A model generated the notes under the pieces. That model saw nothing but the letters and a program-made list of their open reading frames with translations, was not told where the DNA came from and ran no database searches. Below are positions 9,565-17,147 of a DNA stretch of 33,060 bases, in pieces. Both the position numbers and the translations under genes were made by a program. Each line of letters opens with the position of its first letter. The stretch's first letter is position 1. Source of the stretch: Pelosinus fermentans (GTDB lineage: Bacteria > Bacillota > Negativicutes > DSM-13327); NCBI GenBank assembly GCA_002434245.1, contig DJJR01000053.1, forward strand, positions 1-33,060, given 5' to 3'.

Positions 9565-11571
9565 ATGAAGTGGTTTAATGACTTAAATATTGGCAAAAAA
9601 CTAATGATTTGTTTTATGCTGATTGTCTTTATTGCGGGTCTTATGGGGGTAGTGGGAATACGTAATATTAAGGAAATCGAAGTGAGTGATCAGCAGTTAT
9701 ATGAGGTTAATACCATTCCTCTGGGAGATATTGCCCAGGCGGCGATGTCCTATCAGCAGATTCGAGTGCTTGTCGGTCAATCCATTATTGAAACAGATAC
9801 AGAGAGGAAAAAACAATATCGTACTTCTATTGATGAATTGCATAATAAGATGAATATGGAATTGGCGGAGTTTGAACAAAGTATTAAATCGCCAATGGTT
9901 CGACAGGAATTCAATAAGTTGAAAATCATACAAGGTAAGTGGAGCGTTATTTTGGATGAAGCATTACGTCTTATCCAGGCAGGAGATAATCAAGCTGCTT
10001 ATGCTATTTATGCCGGGCAAGGCAATCAATTTTCATTAGAACTGACTCAGCTTATTGATCGATTAATTGATTTACAAATGGCACATGCAGGCGAAAAGGC
10101 AAGAAGTAACTCAGCAGAAGCGGAAGAGACAATTAAGAATATGGCGATTTTACTTGGTATAGGTTTTTTGGCAGCGATGAGTTTAGCTGTATTTATAACT
10201 AGGAAAATTACAGAGCCTGTGAAGGAACTGCAAAATCTCATGTCCCAGGTAGAAAACGGTAATCTTACCATAACAGGAAAAGCAAGTTCTAAAGATGAAA
10301 TAGGGCAGCTGACGTTGTCTTTTAATAAACTCATTGAGACAATGCACCAAATGACGAAAGAAATCTATGACACCGTTATTGTTTTGAATCAATCCTCCAA
10401 TAGCATGCTGATGGTTGCGGAGGTCGTAGCATCCAACAGTGAAGAAATGAGTGCTGTTATTAACAGTGCCAGTGAGTCTACAGAAGAAATCAATATAAGT
10501 GTTACTCATGAAGCGAATGCATCTTTGGAGTTAAACGGAAATATACACTCCATCTCTGTGGCCACGGAAGAAATTTCTTCAACCATTCATAGTCTGGCTT
10601 CTGCTTCTGAGCAGGCATCTGTCAGTTTAGATCAAGTAAGCAGTCTTATTGAAAAAATATCTGGAGGTATCAGCCTAGTTGCTGGCTCTGCCAAAGATGT
10701 ATCAAGTTCTGTATCCGATGTGGTAATAGCCGTAAAAGAAATTAATTTTTCTTTAAATGAAGTGGGAAAAAATTGTCAGCAATCCATTTCCGTAGCCAAA
10801 GATGCAGAGCTGCGAGCACAGGAAACTACAATTATTATTCAGACTTTAAGCGGCGTATCAAAACAGATTGGTAAGGTAGTTAATTTGATCAATGACATTG
10901 CCGATCAGACCAATATGCTGGCACTAAATGCAGCTATTGAAGCTGCAGGCGCGGGTGATGCGGGCAGAGGATTTGCTGTTGTGGCTAATGAGGTCAAGGA
11001 ATTAGCCAAGCAAACAGCAGGAGCAACAGATGAGATAAGGACTCAGATCGAGGCGATGCAAGATAAAATGCAAGAGGCAGTACAAGCAGTATCCGGTATT
11101 ACCCAGGTTATTGATGTGATGAATACGAATAGCAATAACATTGCAGCAGCTGTAACCGAACAGTCTACTGTGGTGGGAGGTATATCCTCTGCTGTGATTG
11201 TCGCTTCTGATAAGATACATTTGATATCCAATGAAATTGGCGATATTGCAGAGAAATCCCGCCATGTAGCGCGAGGGGCTGGAGAAAGTACACAGGGAGT
11301 AAAAGAAATTGCTCATTCTGTCAGCGAACTATCCTTAACAGCAGGGGAGTTGGCAAAAAATACGGAAGGTGCGTCGATAAAAATGAGTGAGGTAGCGAGT
11401 ACTTCCCAGAAAATCGCTGCCAACGTTGAAGAGATAGCTATTAGTATGAATGAAATCAATAAAGCCTCACATAACACAGCCAGTAAAGGAGTGGAGACCA
11501 CTCAGGCTGCCGATGAGCTTGTCCTGGTTTCTGGGAAATTAGAAGAGCTAGCAAAACGCTTTCGAATATAA
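9565..11571 (+). CDS. Methyl-accepting chemotaxis protein of the chemosensory operon
   Basis: This 668-residue receptor has a first membrane helix at about 13-32, a four-helix-bundle-type outer domain of about 155 residues, a second membrane helix at about 192-211, HAMP (about 212-264) and an extended cytoplasmic domain of about 400 residues. That cytoplasmic part is longer than in the two receptors at 117 and 3519. Its tip is [18 protein letters not shown] then [19 protein letters not shown], with glycine 462 where the other two have arginine and aspartate 465 for glutamate. The different length class and its place between cheW and cheR suggest that it is the dedicated receptor of this CheA system. 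An AAGGAGAAAAAGGC ribosome-binding region precedes the ATG. Confidence 0.94.
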   Translation: MKWFNDLNIGKKLMICFMLIVFIAGLMGVVGIRNIKEIEVSDQQLYEVNTIPLGDIAQAAMSYQQIRVLVGQSIIETDTERKKQYRTSIDELHNKMNMELAEFEQSIKSPMVRQEFNKLKIIQGKWSVILDEALRLIQAGDNQAAYAIYAGQGNQFSLELTQLIDRLIDLQMAHAGEKARSNSAEAEETIKNMAILLGIGFLAAMSLAVFITRKITEPVKELQNLMSQVENGNLTITGKASSKDEIGQLTLSFNKLIETMHQMTKEIYDTVIVLNQSSNSMLMVAEVVASNSEEMSAVINSASESTEEINISVTHEANASLELNGNIHSISVATEEISSTIHSLASASEQASVSLDQVSSLIEKISGGISLVAGSAKDVSSSVSDVVIAVKEINFSLNEVGKNCQQSISVAKDAELRAQETTIIIQTLSGVSKQIGKVVNLINDIADQTNMLALNAAIEAAGAGDAGRGFAVVANEVKELAKQTAGATDEIRTQIEAMQDKMQEAVQAVSGITQVIDVMNTNSNNIAAAVTEQSTVVGGISSAVIVASDKIHLISNEIGDIAEKSRHVARGAGESTQGVKEIAHSVSELSLTAGELAKNTEGASIKMSEVASTSQKIAANVEEIAISMNEINKASHNTASKGVETTQAADELVLVSGKLEELAKRFRI

Positions 11572-11628
11572 CAATCGACATTATAAGCATAGAGACAATA
11601 AAAAGATATATTTTAGGGGGGGATGATG

Positions 11629-12504
11629 ATGAATGGACACCTATCTTCCCAGGCATTTCAATTATTTCAGAAATATATTGAAGAACACTGCGGCATTGTA
11701 ATTCGGGATGAGAAAGCGTATTTGATTGAGAGCCGGCTTTCCAAATTCTTAATACGATTTGGATTATCCAGTTTTGATGAATTGTATAACATGCTGCGTC
11801 AGCAGAAGCAAGCCGCTTTGACAGAAGAAATTATTGATGCGATTACAACAAATGAAACATTATGGTTTCGAGATAAAACGCCTTGGGAAGTTCTAGAAGA
11901 CCAGCTGTTGCCGAAATACATTGCAGCAATCAGGCAAGGTATGGGCGGAAAAATTCGCATTTGGAGTGCTGCCTGTGCTACTGGGCAAGAGCCCTATTCC
12001 ATTGCTATGTGTATTGATCGTTATCTCCTGCGGCATGGAATTGCCGATATTACATTGAATCATTTCGAGATCGTAGCCACCGATATTTCACATACGGTTT
12101 TGCAGCTTGCCAAACTGGGGAAGTATGACAATATAACGATGGCTCGCGGAATGACCTTGGATTATCGAGAACAATATTTTCGCCAGGAAGGGCGTACATG
12201 GCTGCTGGATGAGAGAATCAAAAACAGCGTTCAATTCAGGCAGTTTAATTTGCAGAATAGTTTTATAGGGTTAGGATTCTTTGATTTGATCTTTTTTAGG
12301 TATGTAGCAATTTACTTTTCAGAAGCATTAAAAAAGGAAATCGTTAAGAAAATTACGAACTCTTTAACTAAAGAAGGTGTGTTAATTCTAGGAAATTCAG
12401 AAGTATTCTTAGATTATAACGAATATTTTGAAGCCGAGTATTATAAAAATGCTAACTTTTATACTGTGAGGGGTGGATGTTATGAAAATATTATCCGTAG
12501 ATGA
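11629..12504 (+). CDS. cheR: CheR-type protein-glutamate methyltransferase
   Basis: CheR methylates receptor glutamates using S-adenosylmethionine during adaptation. Three in-frame ATGs occur in a row (11623, 11626, 11629). The AGGGGGGG site ends at 11622, so 11629 has the best spacing and gives 291 residues. The N-terminal helical domain (FQLFQKYIEEHCGIVIRDEK) is typical, as is TTNETLWFRD, the usual TTNET-FFR motif. The SAM-binding loop reads IWSAACATGQEPYSIAM, followed by ATDIS. The normally conserved RNVxIYF motif reads RYVAIYF, so an asparagine is replaced by tyrosine while the final IYF is kept. The gene overlaps the next one by 23 nt. No CheB esterase is encoded nearby. Confidence 0.92.
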   Translation: MNGHLSSQAFQLFQKYIEEHCGIVIRDEKAYLIESRLSKFLIRFGLSSFDELYNMLRQQKQAALTEEIIDAITTNETLWFRDKTPWEVLEDQLLPKYIAAIRQGMGGKIRIWSAACATGQEPYSIAMCIDRYLLRHGIADITLNHFEIVATDISHTVLQLAKLGKYDNITMARGMTLDYREQYFRQEGRTWLLDERIKNSVQFRQFNLQNSFIGLGFFDLIFFRYVAIYFSEALKKEIVKKITNSLTKEGVLILGNSEVFLDYNEYFEAEYYKNANFYTVRGGCYENIIRR

Positions 12505-12856
12505 CTCGGCCATCATTCGAAAAATTATACGCAGTGGCGTAGAGGTACTTGATTATGAATTGGTGGAAGCCGCGGATGGGATAGAGGCCTTAACCATTTT
12601 AGAGGAATCTTCTGAAGAAATTATTCTAATATTATTAGATTGGAATATGCCTGGTATGGATGGTTTAGTTTTCTTAGAGAAAATTAAAAATACAGCATCT
12701 CTTAAGCATATACCCGTAATGATGGTAACTACAGAGAGCGAAAAAGAAAATATTATAAGAGCGATTCAGGCTGGAGCCATTAATTACTTAGTAAAGCCCT
12801 TTACCATTGAGGAACTCATGAAGAAAGTATTAGAATGTATGGGAGAGGGGAGGTAG
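12482..12856 (+). CDS. cheY: CheY-like single-domain response regulator
   Basis: This 124-residue receiver protein is a diffusible phosphate acceptor for CheA. It starts at ATG 12482 (MKILSVDDSA) with a GAGGGGTGG site inside the end of cheR, so translation is probably coupled. The acidic pair is D7-D8, the phospho-acceptor is D53 in LLDWNMPGMDG, the switch threonine lies in MMVTTES, and the lysine is in LVKPF. There is no output domain. It may control the flagellar motor or another output; the sequence does not say which. A CheX-like phosphatase follows 3 nt later. Confidence 0.92.
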   Translation: MKILSVDDSAIIRKIIRSGVEVLDYELVEAADGIEALTILEESSEEIILILLDWNMPGMDGLVFLEKIKNTASLKHIPVMMVTTESEKENIIRAIQAGAINYLVKPFTIEELMKKVLECMGEGR

Positions 12857-12859
12857 CCT

Positions 12860-13333
12860 ATGGAACCTTCAAAAGAATTATTTTTGCAAAAATGTTTAGC
12901 AGAGTCTGTTTCTGATGTATTTAGCACTATGGTTGGCGTAGAACTTTGCCCGGCACAAGAAAAAGCAGCTGTTCCTAAAGAGTATAAAAGTGAAATTACT
13001 GGAGTGATGATGATTTTAAGTACCCATAATGCCTTGCTTTCCATAGGACTAAGCAAAGAAAATGCGGCGATGATTGTTTCCTTTATGACAGGTATTGCCT
13101 CTATTGAATTGGCGGATGAAGAACTGTATGATGGCGTTGCTGAATTAGTAAATATGATAGCTGGCAGGGCAAAAGCCTTATTAGCAGGAACAGACTATCA
13201 TTATCAAATCACACCTCCTCTTACCATTGTTGGCGAAAATCATTTCATTCTGTATAAAAAGAATGTATCTCAGCTCAGTATGAAGTTTGAAGCCGGAGAA
13301 ATAAAACTTCATTTAGATTTGACCTATTTATGA
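12860..13333 (+). CDS. cheX: CheX/CheC-type CheY-phosphate phosphatase
   Basis: This 157-residue protein belongs to the CheC/CheX/FliY phosphatase family that removes phosphate from CheY. The signature D-x3-E-x2-N is present as DGVAELVN (D91, E95, N98), followed about 20 residues later by the expected proline pair in QITPPLTIVG. There is a single active-site motif, as in CheX, rather than the two of CheC. It is the last gene of the operon and starts 3 nt after cheY with a GGGGAGG site overlapping the cheY stop. It probably resets the CheY-like protein and perhaps the receiver of the cyclase. Confidence 0.85.
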   Translation: MEPSKELFLQKCLAESVSDVFSTMVGVELCPAQEKAAVPKEYKSEITGVMMILSTHNALLSIGLSKENAAMIVSFMTGIASIELADEELYDGVAELVNMIAGRAKALLAGTDYHYQITPPLTIVGENHFILYKKNVSQLSMKFEAGEIKLHLDLTYL

Positions 13334-13370
13334 TTAAAGAATATGAGAAAAAATTATAAGTATTAAGAGA

Positions 13371-13470
13371 CGGTGGACACAGAGAGCACAGAGGATGCAG
13401 AGGACACTGAGAGTAGAGTGTGCTTCTAGCCTCTCTATCTTTTCTCTGTGTTCTCTGCGCCTCTGCGGTT
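13371..13470. repeat. Intergenic hairpin repeat, CAGAG type (copy 1)
   Basis: The left arm has three CAGAG cores starting at 13380, 13389 and 13398, exactly 9 nt apart. The right arm has three CTCTG cores at 13444, 13453 and 13461. The two arms can fold into a long imperfect hairpin around a loop of about 40 nt. It lies 38 nt after the stop of the cheX-like gene, so it could act as the 3' end of the operon. A second copy is at 22107-22205. Confidence 0.75.
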
Positions 13471-13524
13471 CGATTCTATTTTAGATGTTTTAAAGCATGC
13501 ACTAACATTTTTCTTATTTATTTA

Positions 13525-13553
13525 TTGACAGGAATGAATCTTATTGATAAAAT
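13525..13553 (+). promoter_or_regulatory. Strong sigma-A type promoter
   Basis: TTGACA at 13525-13530 is followed by a 17-nt spacer and TAAAAT at 13548-13553. It reads toward the flavodoxin gene but about 250 nt upstream of it, and the Fur box lies in between. The transcript would have a long leader or could be a separate small RNA. The rest of the 13334-13810 gap holds a hairpin repeat and the Fur palindrome but no coding region. Confidence 0.6.
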
Positions 13554-13672
13554 ATAGTCATTGAATTGAGAATTAATATCATAATTCAATTACATACTTC
13601 ATTAGCTAAGTAGCTCAAACTTCTTACATATAGCAGCTTATAAATGTTTGAAAAGCCCATTAGGGTATTTTT

Positions 13673-13719
13673 TTCAGTCCTAACATGATAATGAATATCG
13701 TTATCATGTTAGGACTGAA
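13673..13719. promoter_or_regulatory. Fur box within a perfect 19-bp palindrome
   Basis: The 19-nt core at 13687-13705 (GATAATGAATATCGTTATC) matches the classical Fur consensus at 16 of 19 positions. It is the centre of a larger perfect inverted repeat whose 19-nt arms are 13673-13691 and 13701-13719, with a 9-nt centre. It sits 92 nt upstream of a flavodoxin, a typical iron-starvation gene. Repression by iron-loaded Fur is the expected control. The palindrome has no downstream T-tract on either strand, so it is not a terminator. Confidence 0.8.
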
Positions 13720-13810
13720 TACAGGATGTATTCTCCATAAAAATCAAAAAGACTAAGCGAGTATAAGTAAGAGGTTAAAGCAATCAAATAAAAAATGGGG
13801 GAATAAATGT

Positions 13811-14248
13811 ATGAAGAAGATTTCCGTTATTTATTGGAGTGGGACAGGGAATACTGAAGAAATGGCTAAAGCCATTGCAGCAGGCGCTGGGGTAGATGGA
13901 GTTTCGGTGAATTTACTTTCTGTGGATAAAGCGAGTAAAGATGATGTACTAAAATCTGATGCAGTCGCATTGGGTTGTTCTGCAATGGGCAATGAAGTAT
14001 TGGAAGAAGGCGAGTTCGATCCTTTTATTACTTCATTAGAAGGGGAAAATCTATCTGGGATTCCTATAGTTTTATTTGGCTCTTATGACTGGGGAGATGG
14101 TCAATGGATGAGAGACTGGGTAGAGCGAATGGAAGGTCAAGGGGCTAAACTTGTGGGTGATGCCTTGACGATCCAAAACGCTCCTGACGATGAAGGACTT
14201 GCATCATGCAAAGAACTTGGAGCAAAACTTGCATCCGCTATCGCTTAA
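13811..14248 (+). CDS. Flavodoxin
   Basis: Flavodoxin is a small soluble FMN protein that carries low-potential electrons and replaces ferredoxin when iron is scarce. The protein has 145 residues, the usual short-chain length. The FMN phosphate loop is WSGTGNTEEMA at about residues 9-19. The aromatic and glycine-rich flavin loops are visible as GCSAMGNEVLEEGEF (about 57-71) and FGSYDWGDGQWMRDW (about 91-105). ATG 13811 has a GGGGGA site at a suitable distance; an ATG four bases earlier is out of frame. The gene is alone, with a Fur box upstream and a hairpin repeat downstream, in keeping with iron-regulated expression. Confidence 0.93.
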   Translation: MKKISVIYWSGTGNTEEMAKAIAAGAGVDGVSVNLLSVDKASKDDVLKSDAVALGCSAMGNEVLEEGEFDPFITSLEGENLSGIPIVLFGSYDWGDGQWMRDWVERMEGQGAKLVGDALTIQNAPDDEGLASCKELGAKLASAIA

Positions 14249-14265
14249 GAATTAAAAACAATTAA

Positions 14266-14340
14266 TCGCGAAGGTCGCGAAGAAATACGAAGAACACGAA
14301 GAAACATCATTCTTCGTGTTCTTTTGCGTCTTCGCGTTTA
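14266..14340. repeat. Intergenic hairpin repeat, CGAAG type (copy 1)
   Basis: The left arm has CGAAG cores starting at 14269, 14278, 14288 and 14297. The right arm has CTTCG cores at 14312 and 14330, with a degenerate one between. The centre is a perfect 14-bp stem (AAGAACACGAAGAA with its complement) around a 6-nt loop. It is 17 nt after the flavodoxin stop codon and may serve as its transcript end. A second copy is at 17148-17239. Confidence 0.75.
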
Positions 14341-14399
14341 AAAGGTTTTATTTTTAAGAGGCTATTTATAAATATAAAAAATTACTATATAAAATGTTG

Positions 14400-14428
14400 T
14401 TGACGGATATTAATTCCTCTGCTATAAT
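14400..14428 (+). promoter_or_regulatory. Promoter of the tRNA operon
   Basis: TTGACG at 14400-14405 and a perfect TATAAT at 14423-14428 are separated by exactly 17 nt. The first tRNA gene begins about 140 nt downstream. No other gene lies between, so this is the likely promoter of the four-tRNA transcript. Confidence 0.8.
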
Positions 14429-14549
14429 TAGAACTCGTCACCACAGTTTAAATTTTAACGATAATAACGGCTGTTTTTATTAATAAATTGCTGGTATATA
14501 GCGAAACAAAAAGACCATTGAAGATCGTTTTCTTTGAGAGTATGTTTTG

Positions 14550-14570
14550 CTGGTGATCCGACCATTTTTT
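14550..14570 (+). repeat. Duplicated 3' end of a tRNA-Pro-like gene
   Basis: The 13-nt string CCGACCATTTTTT at 14558-14570 is repeated at 14645-14657, where it forms the 3' end and downstream flank of the tRNA-Pro gene. The preceding CTGGTGAT resembles CTGCCGCT of the real gene. It looks like the tail of a lost or rearranged tRNA copy. Confidence 0.45.
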
Positions 14571-14573
14571 AAA

Positions 14574-14650
14574 CGGGGCGTGGCTCAGCTTGGTAGAGCA
14601 CCTGGCTTGGGACCAGGGGGTCGCAGGTTCGAATCCTGCCGCTCCGACCA
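14574..14650 (+). tRNA. tRNA-Pro (anticodon UGG)
   Basis: The 77-nt gene folds as a cloverleaf. The acceptor stem pairs CGGGGCG with CGCTCCG, the anticodon loop is CTTGGGA with anticodon TGG, the T arm contains GGTTCGAATCC, and CCA is encoded. It is the first gene of a four-tRNA cluster. Confidence 0.96.
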
Positions 14651-14669
14651 TTTTTTCAAATATGTGATT

Positions 14670-14744
14670 GCGGGAATAGCTCAGCGGTAGAGCATCGCCT
14701 TGCCAAGGCGAGGGTCGCGAGTTCGAATCTCGTTTCCCGCTCCA
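14670..14744 (+). tRNA. tRNA-Gly (anticodon GCC)
   Basis: The 75-nt gene has acceptor stem GCGGGAA/TTCCCGC, D arm TAGCTCAGCGGTAGAGCA, anticodon loop TTGCCAA with anticodon GCC, T loop GTTCGAATC, and an encoded 3' CCA after the discriminator T. Confidence 0.96.
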
Positions 14745-14749
14745 ATGAT

Positions 14750-14824
14750 GGCGACATAGCCAAGCGGTAAGGCAGAGGTTTGCAAAACCTTTATTCCCTA
14801 GTTCAAATCTAGGTGTCGCCTCCA
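14750..14824 (+). tRNA. tRNA-Cys (anticodon GCA)
   Basis: The 75-nt gene has acceptor stem GGCGACA/TGTCGCC, anticodon loop TTGCAAA with anticodon GCA, T arm with GTTCAAATC, and encoded CCA. Only 5 nt separate it from the tRNA-Gly gene. Confidence 0.95.
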
Positions 14825-14874
14825 AAAAAATAGTTTACTACATTGCCTTTAACAGTTTGGCATATGACAAATAT

Positions 14875-14963
14875 GCCGGGGTGGCGGAACTGGCAGACGC
14901 AACGGACTTAAAATCCGTCGGAGAGAAATCTCCGTACCGGTTCGATTCCGGTCCTCGGCACCA
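14875..14963 (+). tRNA. tRNA-Leu (anticodon UAA)
   Basis: The 89-nt class II tRNA has acceptor stem GCCGGGG/CCTCGGC, anticodon loop CTTAAAA with anticodon TAA, a long variable arm (GGAGAGAAATCTCC), T loop GTTCGATTC and encoded CCA. It is the last gene of the cluster. Confidence 0.96.
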
Positions 14964-14973
14964 CGTACATTTG

Positions 14974-15002
14974 AAGCTTCGCAAATTATGCGAAGCTTTT
15001 TT
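14974..15002 (+). terminator. Terminator of the tRNA operon
   Basis: AAGCTTCGCA at 14974-14983 pairs perfectly with TGCGAAGCTT at 14989-14998 and is followed by TTTT. It lies 10 nt after the last tRNA. Confidence 0.9.
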
Positions 15003-15272
15003 GCTGTTCTAGAAAGTATGAGCCACAAAGTTTTTTAGTAGATTCAGCATTTTTCTTACTGATTATTAAAAGTTCATGAAAATATAACCTTTCTTGAAAA
15101 ATAATAGGATATATAATCTCATAAAAAGCGTATAATAAATTCTGTAGACCTGCATCTGGTATTTAGCTTAGGCAGTACTGATGCAACTGGATTTTGAAAA
15201 GAAGGGACGGACTTATTACTAAAATGTAGTGGCGTATATAGAAAAAGGATCATAAGGAGGTCTAGATTAAAG
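15003..15272. other. Intergenic region upstream of the KimA-like gene
   Basis: No coding region is apparent. Two TATAAT strings occur (15112-15117 and 15131-15136), neither with a good -35 at the right distance. I looked for a c-di-AMP (ydaO-type) riboswitch because kimA relatives often have one, and I see no matching conserved segments. The region ends in an AAGGAGG ribosome-binding site at 15254-15260. Confidence 0.5.
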
Positions 15273-17117
15273 TTGATCAATATTGCTCGCCGCCTTCTCA
15301 TTGGCAAGCCCCTTCATAATAAGGAAATGATGCATGAGCGGTTGCCCAAGTGGAAGGCTCTGTCCATATTTTCCTCAGATGCTCTATCATCGGTGGCTTA
15401 TGGACCAGAACAAGCCTTACTCGTATTAGTGGCCGCTCAGGGGATTATCGCTTATGGATATTTATCCCCCATCATTATTGCAGTATCGATTCTATTAATT
15501 ATTGTGGCGTTATCCTATGTGCAAGTATCCCGGGCAAATCCAGGAGGCGGTGGTGCCTATGCCGTTGCCAAAAAGAACATTGGCGAGCTTCCTGCGCTAG
15601 TAGCTGCCGGTGCGGTTTTTGCTGACTACGTTCTAACGGCAGCTGTAAGTGTGGCCGCAGGAACAGCAGCCATAGTATCGGCTTTTCCCAGCTTAGCAGG
15701 TAGAGAAGTGGGAATCGATTTAGGTATTTTATTTTTCATATTGATGCTGGTGAACCTGCGTGGAATGCGGGAATCCTCCAACATGTTTGTATATCCGACC
15801 TATGCCTTTTTACTGGGTATGGTCGCTCTCATAGTAACAGGAATATACCAAGCTATTACCCAGGATGGCGCCTTGCTGCCAGCTGCCTCCTTAGAAAAAC
15901 AGCCTCTCAACATGGCAATGCTGTACATCGTACTCAGAGCCTTTGCCAATGGGTGCAGTTCCATGACGGGGGTGGAGGCAATTGCTGATAGTGTACCCTT
16001 ATTTGAAAAACCCGAAGCAAAAAATGCAATCATTACAACCTATTGGATGGCAGGCATCTTAGTAGTAATGCTAAGTGGAGTGACCTTCATGATGATGCAT
16101 TTTCATGTCATCCCCATACTGGAAGTAACGGCTTTATCCCAGCTTGCAGAACATGTTTTCGGCAGAAACGTTATCTATTATTACATTCAAGTTACGACGA
16201 TGATTGTCTTATACCTGGCGGCCAATACAGCTTATAATGGTTTACCTGTATTATTGTCAATTGTAGCCAGAGATGGATATCTGCCAAGGTATCTTAGCTC
16301 TCGTGGTGAGCGTCTGACCTTTTCCAATGGCATTATCGTCATCACTGTTTCTGCCGCGGCATTAATCGTGGTCTTTGGAGGACATCTGGACCACTTAATT
16401 GCCTTATATGCAATTGGTGTATTTATCTCGTTTACCATTGCACAATGCAGTATGGTGGTTCACTGGAAGAGAGAAAAAGGAAGCGGCTGGCTGATTCGAG
16501 CTGTTGTAAATGGCATAGGAGCCATTGCTACCGGATTGGTTGTTATCATCATTACCCTTACGAAGTTTTCCCATGGTGCTTGGGCAGTATTAGTGTTTAT
16601 ACCAATAATGGTGTTCGTATTTAAGAAGATCCGTTCTCATTATGATGACATGGCAGAGCAGCTGCATCTTCCCTTGGAGGAAAACGTGCAATATGATGAT
16701 ACCCTGGTGGTGCGCAATTATGTAATCGTACCCATATCATCCCCGACACGGGTGGTATATGAATCCTTAAAATTTGCGAAAACCTTGAGTAAAGACATTA
16801 TTGTATTACATATTGCCAAAGACGAGGAGAGCGCTGCCAAAGTACAAATGAAGTGGGAGCAATGGAATCCGGGAATGGATCTGGAGATCATTCAATCCCC
16901 GTATCGCTTGACCATTCAGCCGTTGCTGGATTATGTAGAAGCCCTAAAAAAGAGGAAAAACCCACAGGACTATATTACAGTTGTCATCCCTGAATTTGAG
17001 ACAAGAAAATGGTGGCACAGACTTTTGCATAATCAAACAGGCTGGCTATTACACGCCATGCTGGTCATAAAAGAAAATGTAAGTGTGACAACCATTCCAT
17101 ATCACTTAAATAAATAG
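15273..17117 (+). CDS. kimA: KimA-like potassium transporter (APC/KUP-type permease)
   Basis: This 614-residue membrane protein resembles Bacillus KimA (formerly YdaO), a high-affinity potassium importer of the APC/KUP type, along its whole length. The start region (RRLLIGKPL) and FSSDALSSVAYGPEQ match family landmarks, as do NPGGGGAYAVAKKNIGE, ANTAYNGLPVLLSIVARDGYLPR, and the C-terminal WHRLLHNQ with final TIPYHLNK. About twelve membrane helices fill residues 30-450. A cytoplasmic USP-like domain of about 140 residues follows, beginning NYVIVPIS. Translation starts at TTG 15273 behind AAGGAGG, about 12 nt away; later ATGs would remove the conserved N-terminus. A general amino-acid permease role cannot be excluded from sequence alone. 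Confidence 0.82.
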   Translation: MINIARRLLIGKPLHNKEMMHERLPKWKALSIFSSDALSSVAYGPEQALLVLVAAQGIIAYGYLSPIIIAVSILLIIVALSYVQVSRANPGGGGAYAVAKKNIGELPALVAAGAVFADYVLTAAVSVAAGTAAIVSAFPSLAGREVGIDLGILFFILMLVNLRGMRESSNMFVYPTYAFLLGMVALIVTGIYQAITQDGALLPAASLEKQPLNMAMLYIVLRAFANGCSSMTGVEAIADSVPLFEKPEAKNAIITTYWMAGILVVMLSGVTFMMMHFHVIPILEVTALSQLAEHVFGRNVIYYYIQVTTMIVLYLAANTAYNGLPVLLSIVARDGYLPRYLSSRGERLTFSNGIIVITVSAAALIVVFGGHLDHLIALYAIGVFISFTIAQCSMVVHWKREKGSGWLIRAVVNGIGAIATGLVVIIITLTKFSHGAWAVLVFIPIMVFVFKKIRSHYDDMAEQLHLPLEENVQYDDTLVVRNYVIVPISSPTRVVYESLKFAKTLSKDIIVLHIAKDEESAAKVQMKWEQWNPGMDLEIIQSPYRLTIQPLLDYVEALKKRKNPQDYITVVIPEFETRKWWHRLLHNQTGWLLHAMLVIKENVSVTTIPYHLNK

Positions 17118-17147
17118 GAAAAAGCATTAAAAAAATAAAGCTTTTTG

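Noticed and set aside
13371..13470. CRISPR-like array
   Set aside because: The repeating unit is only 9 nt with no spacers of CRISPR length, the arms are complementary, and no cas genes are present.
13673..13719. Intrinsic terminator
   Set aside because: The palindrome is strong, but neither strand has a T-tract after it, and its core matches a Fur box.
14448..14825. A 125-codon open frame on the minus strand across the tRNA cluster
   Set aside because: It is the antisense of tRNA-Pro, -Gly and -Cys and contains the familiar spurious motif (GFEPATP, RDSNSRPSP) produced by tRNA sequence; no ribosome-binding site.
15145..15190. GATGCAACTGG shared with 22034-22044, possible regulator site
   Set aside because: An 11-nt match in A/T-rich intergenic DNA can be chance and the two contexts (kimA-like and sigma-54 unit) have no evident link.
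15003..15272. c-di-AMP (ydaO) riboswitch upstream of the kimA-like gene
   Set aside because: Expected from other bacteria, but none of the conserved aptamer segments is recognisable.
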